A program made the position numbers and the translations under genes. Below are positions 12,901 to 24,900 of a stretch of 39,000 nt of DNA, piece after piece (the first letter of the stretch is position 1; each line of letters begins with the position of its first letter). Under the pieces are notes generated by a model that had not been told where the DNA came from, did not search any database, and saw only the letters and a program-made list of their open reading frames with translations. Origin of the DNA: Apostichopus japonicus (lineage: Eukaryota > Echinodermata > Holothuroidea > Aspidochirotida > Stichopodidae). Location of the stretch: contig NC_092565.1 in NCBI RefSeq assembly GCF_037975245.1, positions 21,258,999 to 21,297,998 on the forward strand, in the 5' to 3' direction.

Positions 12901-15900
12901 TTGGTGGAAAAAATGAAAATATAACGTATAAAGTCATATTTTAATGTCCATATTCTCTATAGTCCACAAAGTGGCTTGGCCCGGAAACTGTATGTTAACT
13001 GTTACTTAGTGTAATTATCTTTATATCCCATTTTGGACTGCCAGCGTTCATACGGCAAATAAAGACCAATGAATTTTATGCTGTAGCTTGTAGGTTTTTA
13101 TTTAGTAAAGAAACCCAACCACCTTATTCAAGTCTCATAGAGCATGGACAGTGATGATTGCACAGGGGTCAGATAAGGGTTATTTATGACAAACCCCTCC
13201 CTCTGTTGTCTGTCCTTTTGTGTCACGTGTGGTGACCAATTGGGTAGTGACAGGGGTTGGATAACTTGAAGCAGTCTGAGTCCCTTTTTTGCTTTATACC
13301 ACGTTTTCTACCTCAGTGCCACCCTACATCAGTTTTTGACGAAACAAATTTATGTTTGGGGCATTGCTGTACAGTACAAGAGTTCTGTTTTGATGTGCGT
13401 TGAAGGTGAATGCCTCTTGTTGGTGTTCATTAATCAGTGGGCACTTGCCTTGAAACAAATTCTATCATCTTGAGTTTTCCCTCCTCATTACAATTGCTGG
13501 TTAAGTAGTAACAAATGTACCTTTTTCCCATCATGATGGCATGGTTGTCTATATGTATGTGAGTGTGTGTGTGTGTGTGTGTGTGCCTGACAGAGAGAGG
13601 TGCATTCTTGCATTTGTATGTGGTGGTGCCGAACAGATCTCATCATGAGTTTGTTGATTCTCAATTTGATGTGAACAGAAAGGAGAATCAGTTTCATTTC
13701 ACCTCTTGATAGCATTAAAAAAAAATGGCCAAACTTGTACTCCAGCCGCCCTCCCTCCCTCCCCCCCCCCTCTTGCCCTTGACATGATACACTCCTAAAT
13801 GTTTTTGTTTATTTTAAAGCTTTTCTTATCATTAAGAGATATCCTTCATCTGTAATGTCATTTTCTTTCAATGACTTGTTATCTAGGCCTCTGAAAAAAA
13901 TATTGCATAACGATACAGCAGGTCAGAGAAATGGTTAAATCTTTGTTTTCACCACAGCCGCAAGATGTCTTTGCTTCATCAAATCTGCCACTCATACCAC
14001 CGATGGACGGGTACATGGGCCTCCCCTCCGGGGACGGCATCGGTGGACGTAAGGCAGCATCAGAGGAACCCTGTTCGTGTGTGAAATGCAAAGAGCAAAA
14101 AATGATCATCGCCGAGGAAGAGAAAGCCAAGATAAAGTTGGCTGGGTGCTGGTCGGAGTTGAGTCACATGGTCAGATGTGTCTATCTCGAGGCAGGCACT
14201 GCACTAGCAGGTACGTCTATTCCAGAGGGAAATAATTGAAGGAGGGCCTCGAGGGTATGGTTCAGTTCAGTTATGAATCATGATAAGCAATAAGCACGAC
14301 GATACATTAATGTCAAATGGGAAGAGAGTGTGTATTTCCAACATTCCATCACAGGAAATGTTTGCAAACTAACTAGCTATGAGGAACTGATTTATTTGCA
14401 ATTTCCAGTGCCGATTCGTCACACCATATTGAAGAGGAAAAAAATTGGTAAGAAGCTATTTTGTTACTTTTAACATGTTGAAATTCTTTTGAAATGTCGA
14501 GAAAATCTACCGATTTTGAGAACAAACATCTACAGTTGACCTAGAGCAACCACATTATCATAGCAGGGGCCTACCCTACTTTGCATATAAGAATCAGGGC
14601 TAAAATTGTTATTGAGGCAAACTATTGGCCAATGAAACCATTTTGACAAAAAGAGAAAAAAAATGGTTGAGATTATGAAAAGCAACCAGTTATGGAAAAG
14701 ATTGCAACATTGGAATTGGGATCAAACCTGTGGACCCTGCTTAAATAAGTAAATCAAGTAGAACAGAACCCATTTGTATAAACGAGGTTACAATGCCAGC
14801 TCTTTTATAAATGACCTTGGCACCTTTAATAATAATTGGGAAGAAAAAATGTTTAATTGTAGTAGAAAATATCATACTGACATGAATAAAGCAAATTTCC
14901 AGATTTGCAGCTCGAGTGACACGGTGAAGGACATCAAGTTACCGTGCAGCTCTTAGTTATCTGCATTTATACCAGAAAAAGAGAAAAAAGAGACATAATA
15001 CCAGAAAAAGAGACATTGATGTAGGACAAGTTGTAGGTCTTTCAACCTTTTATTGCGAGACAAATCTGATCAGATTACAGTACTAGACAGAATACAATTT
15101 CCCACTTTGTCAGGAACTAATTAGCTTTTCACAGAAAGTGATTAATTTGCTTCCAGTTCTGACAGTTTATCTCTTCATAATATTACTGCGGGTATTGTTT
15201 TCTCGAACACCCGAAAAAAGTTTCAAAATGGGGGGGGGGGGGTGGGGGATGATAATATTGTGTTTTGAGAAGCGATTACATTAAGATAAATATGTTGTGT
15301 GTAAGTATCATTCATTTGGTAGAATTTTGGACTGCCAGCGTTCATACGGCAAATCAAGACCAATGAATTTTATGCTGTAGCTTGTAGGTTTTTATTTAGT
15401 AAAGAAACCCAACCACCTTATTCAAGTCTCATAGAGCATGGACAGTGATTGCACAGGGGTCAGATAAGGGTTATTTATGACAAACCCCTCCCTCTGTTGT
15501 CTGTCCTTTTGTGTCACATGTGGTGACCAATTGGGTAGTGACAGGGGTTGGATAACTTGAAGTAGTCTGAGTCCCTTTTTTGCTTTATACCACGTTTTCT
15601 ACCTCAGTGCCACACCCTACATCAGTTGTTGACAAAACAGTTGTCCCCCCCCCAAAGAGATATGAATACCAGATATTTTGACCGATCAGTTTTATTTCTT
15701 TTGCATCCTGTAGACAGTTTTGTGAGAAAATAATAAGGCAAAGTGTATCCATTTTTAGTTGTACTTTCATGAACAAACAAGCATTAAAAGGAAACAAAAA
15801 CAATAACCATATATCCCTGTGCAAGAGCGGTACTCATCGGCCAATCAAACCCCTCTCTGGATATTCCTTGTATATACAGTGCTATAATTTAGTGTTTGGA

Positions 15901-18900
15901 GTATCCATAACAATTACAAATTGTTCTTTATCATCAAAGAGTGAGAATAAAAATGCAAGGTTCACGAATTGCTTTGCATTCTCCTTCTTCAGCATCTTAG
16001 TCAGTGGCATTTTTCGGCATGATTTGGTGTACAGTAATTTATTCTCTCCGACTTTGTTTAGTACCTTCACCCCCTAAGTGTATTGTCATGTACAGTATGG
16101 GGATGCTTGTATAAATTTTACCTGAGTGTTTTTTTGCGAAAGTGACAAAAGGAGGCGAGCAGAAAAGGAAAAGCTCTGGTGGAATAAGTAATCAAAGATT
16201 GGCGTTCCTGACATTAGCGTTCACCGGATTTCATTAGTGTAGCCCGTAGAAGAAGCTGTCTCTAATAGTGTTGCAAAAATGAGCCTGTCATGCCTGTTAA
16301 AGTCTCGTCTCGTTTTGTATTCCACTTCTCTGTGCTAGCAGTCTTTGTGTTGTGTGACAGATTATGTTCTTGTCTTGAGTCGAAATCTTTGGATGGATGT
16401 CATTTAGCGTGACACTTGAAATGTAATGGAATGCCAAATTTAACTTTCAGGAAGTTAATGTGTGCTGTCCCTTTAGTAATGTAATAATGTTTGATGCCAG
16501 CAAGATTTACACTACTGTATACTGTAACAATTTTCCTATAAACCTAAACAGTAGAGATAAAGTGGAAAACTGAAGCAAAGGTCTCGTTTCTTGAAAAAAG
16601 AAGAAATGAAAAAAAATGCAAGGAATTTGAAAGCTAATCAGGGTTGGCAAAAACATTCAATTTGCTGCTGTCTCAATGATACCCTTACACTGACTCTATG
16701 GTCATAGCAACTATTTGGGTTATCTTGTAAGTCCATGGTCTGTGTTTATTTAGTCCTTAATCTACTGAAAGCTAAGACAGGGGAAAGGTTAGGACAGTTT
16801 GAGCTTTGAGGTACACAAATTGTGAAGAAGGAGGTCCTAGAAAGGTAAACAAAAGTACCTACTGTATGTCCAGTTTAGCAATCTTATTAAATCCAACCAA
16901 TGATTTCTTGTGCCATTAGGAAAATTTTGCCATAGTGGCATAAACAGTTTGGTGCCCCTTTTAATGTAGACTGCACTTTGCCATAGTGGCATAAACAGTT
17001 TGGTGCCCCTTTGAGTGTAGACTGCACTTTGCCATAGTGGCATAAACAGTTTGATGCCCCTTTGAGTGTAGACTGCACTTTGCCATAGTGGCATAAACAG
17101 TTTGATGCCCCTTTGAGTGTAGACTGCACTTTACCATAGTGGCATAAACAGTTTGGTGCCCCTTTGAGTGTAGACTGCACTATGCCATAGTGGCATTAAC
17201 AGTTTGGTGCCCCTTTGAGTGTAGACTGCACTTTGCCATAGTGGCATTAACAGTTTGGTGCCCCTTTGAGTGTAGACTGCACTATGCCATAGTGGCATTA
17301 ACAGTTTGTTGCCCATTTTAGTGTAGACTACACTTTGCCATAGTGGCATTAACAGTTTGGTGCCCCTTTGAGTGTAGACTGCACTATGCCATAGTGGCAT
17401 TAACACTTTGGTGCCCCTTTTAGTGTAGACTGCACTTTGCCATAGTGGCATAAACAGTTTGTTGCCCCTTTGAGTATAGACTGCACTTGCCATTGTGGCA
17501 TAAACAGTTTGTTTCCTCTCTGAGTGTAGACTGGTCAACATTGCTGTCTCAATTTCTAGCTTTAATTCAAACTTTTGAGAAGGTTAAATTCAGTTGTACC
17601 TTAAGGTCCAGTTAAATGTTCATTGGTTTTATGAGAATTCAACAAACATTTGTATTTAATCAAACAGTAGGAGGTTTCCTTACCCTGCATGGCTGCACCT
17701 GAAAAAAGAAAATGTTTCATTTTGACGACATTTCAACTGGTTACTCTGTATTCCGAAAAATTGTTGCCAGTTGTAAATCTTTTTCATTTTTTTTACCTTC
17801 ACAGATGAGGCCAGTAGCACAAAATTGTGCCTGCCTCGCATTGCAGAGCTGGTCCAAAGGCTGTGTGCTCATGACCCTCACCAACTCTTTCTGAGGCTTG
17901 AAATAGAAGTTGAAGACTTTGTCAAAGAGGTTAAGGAGAGGCTCCTTAAAAGGCTCAGTGAGGGGTACAAGAGTCCACCCTTGGCCAGGCAGTTTATGAC
18001 CATGCTCATGGAAGAATATACATCCCTAATATCTGCCTCAAAAACCCTCAGTACAGTCTTAGACAAACTGGTGAGTGTTTCCATGGCAAAGTTGTCCATG
18101 TGTCTACTCGAGCACAGCAAGGTTTGTTTGCAGGGTCACTACTCGACTCTAACCCTGTCATGAAAGATCCTCTCGCTAGAAAGGAACACCTACCCAGCGG
18201 TATCCTCCTCCTCTTCCCCCTCATCCCCCTCCCCCAGCACTCCACCCCTGACCCTTGCACATGTTAAGGATTTGAACTTAACTGTTGACTATCTGTAACA
18301 TTTGTTATTTGTTTAAATTTACAGGAAAAGGAACACTTGAGTAAGTTCAACTTGACGTGGGTTCTCCATAACAAGCACTTATTTCATTCCATGGTGTACT
18401 TGGAACCAGAGCTGCATAACAAGCTCAGTCAACTACTGAAATACCTTCAACAGGGCAGCCAGAAAGAATCCTACCACTCTGAGGAGTCATTTGCTAAGCT
18501 TTGTCAAAGGTACCATTTTAACTTCTCAGATGAACATCTTACCCCTTCCCCACCCCCAAGTTCTGTTTTTTTTCATAGCATGGTTTAGATTAAAGGAAGA
18601 AACAATTGTGATTGCAAAAAGGCTTGTTTTTGCACTACCCCCTCCCCCACTCCTGCCCTCTCATTTTGGAAGTTTGGATCTCATGTTGTTAGAAACCTGA
18701 TCCAACTGTCTTATTAATAACTAAACATAACAGGATACTCAGAATTACCTAGCTGCAGCTAATGGGTGAAGATTCGAAAGCTCTCAGTGTACAATCCAGT
18801 TTGATTGATATAAATGTGAATTGTTTATATATATACAATTGTCGCCTGCTTTTAAGGCTGAAGCACAATTGTCTCAGCATCCTGTGAAAATTCTTTAGCC

Positions 18901-21900
18901 TCTTGAGAAAGGAGAAAGGTTGTTGCCGAGCTGATTAATTCAAACGTCATTGACGATGACCGTGACAGACATCCTGCTGTTGATCAATTAGTGATTCCAA
19001 GTTTGCATGAATTCCTCCTGATTTGAGGTGTAAGGCATCGCTTCTCTTCTTTCCAGGTATTTTGTCTTCAGCGATGAGATGACAGACCTCTCCGAGTCAT
19101 GGAGAGAACACCAGCAGCTCATAGAGAGTTATGTTGAAAAAAGGGTAAGAACTCTCTATCCATGAGTATTAATAATAATAATAGTTAACAGTTCTTATAT
19201 AGCACAACTTACAATGAAGTCTCGCCGCGCTGTACTTAACCCTGGTCATTGGTAACGTGTCACACCTACACACCAAAGTGTGCACAATTCAAACAATCTC
19301 TCCTGGGGCACCACAGTGCACCACAGCCACGTGTCCCCTGGGGGACTTCCCATAGGGTGCAGCCACAAACCGGCGCACGCAAGTATATTTACAAGTCACT
19401 TCGCAAGTCCCCATTTATACACCAGGGCTCGAACCTGTAATGCTTAGATCACAAGTCCACTACCTTAACCACTTGACCACAATGCCCTTAATATTAATGA
19501 AATATTATTATGATTGCCAATGCCATAATTACTTTGTATGATAAAAATGCTTTTTAATGACAACTCCCATAAAGACAAAAATCTTTCAGAACAAATTTTA
19601 TTTGGGAAGCTGAATGGTGCTAAAAGGGCCTGCACATGTACATTTCCACCCAGTGTATTTCATTAGTATTTCATGGTGTACCTTAACTTAAAACCTTTTT
19701 TAGTATATATTTTGTTTGTCTCATGTTAAGTTTCATTTTGTAATCAATTCGCATCATGTTTTGAATAAAATATGCATTAACTAACAAGCTATAGTTTATA
19801 AATTCCTAACTTAGCCTACGCTTTTAAACGAACAGAATTCTATTAGTCATTTTTCACTTGTTTTATCTTAACTTTCACAGGAAGTCAGTCGAACCAGAGA
19901 ACTTTTAGCTCAACAGAAAACCAATTGGGACTTCAAATTTCCTCCCTTTCCTCCTCTGTCTGGGGACACTAAAACCCATTCCTCACACTGTTATCACGGA
20001 GACAAAAGGTGTTCTCAAAACGATGCAAGCAAGGAGACAGGTGACCTTGCACCATGTAACTGTAAAGCAAAGTGAGTTGGATCTAATTCATGAATATTAA
20101 TCAATGATTATATGATTATTCATGAAGAAGGTTGTCCATGCAGCCAATTGGGACAATTTCCTATATGCTAATACCTGTCTAAACTGCACATCAATATCAT
20201 GCTCTCAGAGCACTGGTATTGACAGTACAAACAGTTCCTAACCTTGATCTGATAGAAACATGATATTCATACTCATACTGACAATACGAGTGCTCTGACG
20301 CGGGATATGACACTACAGTATAGAAAACATTGTCCCAACTGGGTGGTCCATGATGTTTTCCTAATTAGTGTAAAAACTAACCCAATGATGAAAGTGTTAA
20401 AAATAGCGTTTTCAGCTGTGTTTTGGTCAATAAGGTCATCTTAATTTACACAAAATCTTGTCGCAATACAGTTTGATTGAACCAACTTTCTCATGTCAAA
20501 GAATTAAAAAAAATTAGTTAAATTTTGAAAGAGCTATAGTAACCTGTATTAATTTGATCAGTTGCAAACTTATTTTGAGCAAATCTTGGTATGTTTGGAA
20601 AACTAATCACTTAAATTTTACAACCACAATACAGCTGGATAGTGTTATTTCCATATGGACCAATTTGCAGTAATTTCCAGAAAGGAATGGAACTGATTTC
20701 ACTTCAGGATTTTACACAATTAAAATCTCACTGTGGGTGGGTGAGGGGGGGGGCGGGTGGAGAAGGTGGTGAATGCAGTAGGGTGAATGCAAATGCAGGA
20801 AAGGGGATTGTTAAATTGTTAAGCCTTCTCCCTTAACATTAGAATTTTAAAACCCTATCTATATGGTAATCTTGAAATCTCTACAAGGGTTGTGCAAGCG
20901 ACATCCCCACCTTCCAGTCATTTCCTGTTTTCTCGGACTGCCGATTGTTTGCGACTCGATCACTAAAAAATCGCCTTAAAAATTCTTTCAGATGCTTATA
21001 TCAGACTGGCAGAATTCCACATCAGAACGCTCTTTACAACAATCTCGACGAGGGTCTAATTCCACCTCAGCTGGTAGCGCTGGAGGAGGATTACAACTTT
21101 CTACAATCCATCCAACCGCCAAACTTGTCTTCCCCGAGTTCATCACAAGACGACGACAGTGAAGAAATGGTTCCTATCTTTTCAAGAGGCAGATGCATTG
21201 ATCCAGGGTGAGGGTTTTTATTTCCTCCTTTTTATTTCACTTCCTCACTTACTTGTCACCTCATAACAGCTGCACTGCTGCTGCTCTACCTTGTTTTGAG
21301 TGACCTGATGACCTTTTGACACTGACCTCCCTCTTGTGACTGGTCACCACCTCCTTGCAACCTGCTCTAATGTCAATGGACCAAGCAGTGTTGAGTGTGT
21401 TCTTTGGTCATGGGGTGAACGAACAAAGTTTTAAAAAAATCCGTCCTTTTTATAATGCTTGTAAAAGTATTCCAAATGTTCTCCTGTCTCTTAACACAAA
21501 ATGATATGATAGTTGGCTTTAAAGCAAAATACACTCATAATCTTGTTCAATTTTCCATAATTAACTATAAAGTTCTGACAGAGCTAGGACTTCATGTATT
21601 TACTTCGCTCCTCGCTTACCTGTCTCCTCACAACCTTAGCACCTCATTCTACCGTGCCTAGTATGCCCTGGTAATCTTTTAACACTGTGCACCCTCAACG
21701 AATGGCTCCTCCGGTCGTTGCCCTTCCTTCTCATTCTGCCAGTCAAAGTGTCTACACATGCGTTTTCGTAGTGGATAGTAAATGATTTCAATTTATCGTG
21801 GACTCTCCCTCAATTGATGGTAGTGTGGAAGACGGTTTGCCTGCAGAGCACTCATTGAAATTTGTGTTTGATCATTGCAGTATGTGCAGTCCGTGTGATT

Positions 21901-24900
21901 CCATCGATTCAGACGACCTGACCTCTGAGTCATCGCACGACGCGGCTTCGCAGGATGCAGGGTACGACGAAGACGATGACGAAGAATCAGAGGGCTGTAA
22001 CTACAATAAACGAAATCGGAACACCGCTAGCGAAAAGCTATCCAACAGTTCCAGCAGCAGTAAGGTAAAACTATGAGGCTCCAGATAGGCATGAAAACAG
22101 AGAATATGAAAGGGAGACCCCACTTACACCTTCACAGTTAAGGGAGGGGGCTCTGTTCTGGATTATCTAACTCATGACCGTTTGAAATATGTATATAATC
22201 ATTTGCCTTGGTTGTCAATTTCCCTTGTAATGAATAGCGTTCTGTTCAAAGTATCTCTTTGGAGATCCGGCGTTAGGACTCACAAATGATTTTCAAGTTG
22301 GTTGGCATCATGTTTGATCTCTAAAGTAAGGCAAAATATGTCAGCAAAACAGAACTAGCTTTGTTCGATATTGGTGGCAAACACCTTAAGTGGAATGACG
22401 GCCTTCCTTACTGGTTTCGAACCTCCCGACATACAATCAGTGTCCATAGCGTAAGTAGCATATAAAACGTGAGGCCCGGGTTCAAATCTTGGTTGAGGCT
22501 GGATGTTTTTGCACTGTTCTGTACTTTCCAACTCATTGCAATTTCAAATATATATAGATATATATATACATATATATATATTGATATACATACATATACA
22601 TACATATATATATATTATTTTCTGTTTTAATTTTCTAACAATTTTATCAAAGAGGCTCAATTGAAGATATTCTTTCCTTACACATTGTTTGTAATTTTAA
22701 AACTATTTTTCATATTTCTTCTTCTATAGGGAGATTCAGCCTACCAGAGTAACCAGACTTGTGAATGTCACGCCTGTATTACTTCTGCTATGCAAAGTGC
22801 TAAGCTGCCCCCAGCTTCTGCTATTGGTACCAGTACGACCGACACAAGTGCTAACCTCACCCCTAATGACCTCCGGACAACGTCGCCATATTTATTCTAC
22901 CCCAATTTGACCAATCACCAACCGTTGGACCTTAGCCACCATGGCATTACCGCTAAGCATCCCCTCATCCACCCGCATTTGTATAACTTCTCCTCACAAA
23001 AACCGGCTACCAGCATGCAGCCACAGCCATTCCAGTTGGTGGACACATCGCCGTTGCACCTCAGCAGCAGTGGTAAAGTCAATGTATACGAGAACGCCAA
23101 AATGAGCCTCTACCCACGAAATTATGACCACCCAGACTTATTTCAGAGCGTCAATGACGCCCTTCAGACCAACTCCAAGCTGGATAAATCAGCCTTTCCG
23201 AGCTCTTCTGTTGTTGGGAAGAGTCATACTAAAGACCAGGAGGAAGAAACAGGCTCAAGTTTGTCCAAAGTTGTTTGTAGCAGTCAAGGAACAAGAGACA
23301 ATATGGGCCTCTACAATCCTGCTCAGTTCTCTGTAGATGCCTGGGCCAGGCAGCAATTTATGGCCCAGCAGCAGCAGAATGGGACACTGGGCCCTGTCAC
23401 AAGTACTCATCCATCTGATTGTTGTCCAAAGCACTTGACCCAGACTCAAAGAATTCCAAGTCCCTCCTCCTCCTCATCCTCAGCTATAGGACATGCATAC
23501 CCCCATCATGGGACCATATCAGCTGCTGCTGCCACTCTGTCGGCTACCCAGCAACCGTTGGTCCAGCCCATGAGTCCCCTCTTAGGAAATCTCCAAGCAA
23601 CAGATCCTCAGGCATTTGGTTCGTTGAAGCGGGCCTCATTAGTAGATCCCATAAATGGTCAGTCGTTGACGACGCCTTCATCTCAGACGCCTTTGCATCA
23701 GCACGTACAGCATCAGAGCAGTTGCAAAAAGAAGAAGGGGTACGGGGATTTAGACCGGTACCACCAGGATCGGGGATGCAACTTATCCTGTATGCAAATG
23801 CGTAAGTTGAAGCAACTTTTGCGACTAAGTAGCTATGCCCTTGACATTTTTGGAAAAATCCAACTCCAAGAAAGAACTTTCATCCAAAATTGGTTTGACA
23901 GCCACGTAATAAGAGAATATCTGTTTGGACGAAGCAGTGAAAATTTGAAAAGTACTGAAAATGCGCAACCACCCTATTTGAACTTGTGAAACAGTCAGGT
24001 TTTTTGACTCTCTTTTAACTTCAGTCTCGGAGTAACCGATTGTTTTGTAAGCCATTTCTTTACATTCCTATTGTTGTAGATCATTTGGAACTATGCAATG
24101 TTTCTGTTTTATCTTTACTATTTGATATTTCATTGTATTTCACCGCTGCAGCTGAATTTAGTCCTGATATTCACCAGCAATCAGTGTGTGCCCTTCATAA
24201 CCAGCCAGGAATGGTCCCATCTGTGGGGAGTGCAGTGGATCCGGTTCACACAGCAGGTAGTACTTCAACTTCAGCCAGTGTTTGTAGGTAAGTTCCAAAC
24301 ATGTCACTGATTTCTATTTTATTTAATTGAGGTGGGTTTTGAAAATGTTGAGGTCTAAACTGTTGAAGTTTGTAACATGACTTAAAAATATGTAACAGCA
24401 AAACAAAGAGAGAGTCACGGTTTTCAGATCATGTTGGCAATTTGTCTAGCTGGTTTCAAGATTTTTTTAAGCATAGGATATCTCCCAAAGAAAAGTAAGT
24501 TATTTCTTAGCTGTTTGGTGGAATTGTTCACCAGAGATCTCTCTATCAAATGATTTAAAGAAGGTAGTTGGGTTTCTGTCTGCATTAGATAGATAGATAA
24601 ATAGCATATTCTAACCTCTAAATGTCTTTTACATTTCCCTGTTTGTGTAGTTGATGAAATTAATGCCGAGTCTGTCGTAGTTTTTTTTCATTTTCATGTC
24701 GTCCATTCTTTCCTCCCCCCCCCTCTCTCAGTGATCCCGACTGCGACACACATAACTTTAACGATGATGATCTCTGTGGGAACAGCGACGATCATAGCAG
24801 CTCAACCACTTCGTCCAGTCGAGAGAGAGACTCCAAACATTGTGGCTGCTGTTACTGCGAGGTGTTTGGACATGGCGGGGTGAGATCATGTTTGGATTTA

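Larger units (their letters stand above)
10977..13957 (+). other. intron 2 (2,981 bp)
   Basis: Between the exon 2 donor GTAAGT and the exon 3 acceptor. Besides repeats A and B and the GT run it has a GCTAGC-centred short duplication at 11025-11040, a TCTTTATTAA(T) tandem near 12168-12188 and a C/T tract at about 13741-13773. No embedded gene is seen. Confidence 0.85.
14211..17804 (+). other. intron 3 (3,594 bp)
   Basis: The largest intron in the window. It contains a G13 run at 15230-15242, repeat A copy 2, and the 51-bp minisatellite that ends 267 bp before exon 4. Open frames such as 15769-16077 have no similarity or coding character. No nested gene is recognised. Confidence 0.85.

Noticed and set aside
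16837-17541. Three overlapping minus-strand frames encoding repeats such as MPLWQSAVYTQRG
   Set aside because: They come from the 51-bp minisatellite: the unit is a multiple of three without stops, so repetitive open frames appear in several frames. They sit in an intron with no splice or start context.
23419-23805. 128-codon plus frame overlapping FAM193 exon 10
   Set aside because: It is in another frame of a well-supported exon and begins inside it, with no independent start or similarity.
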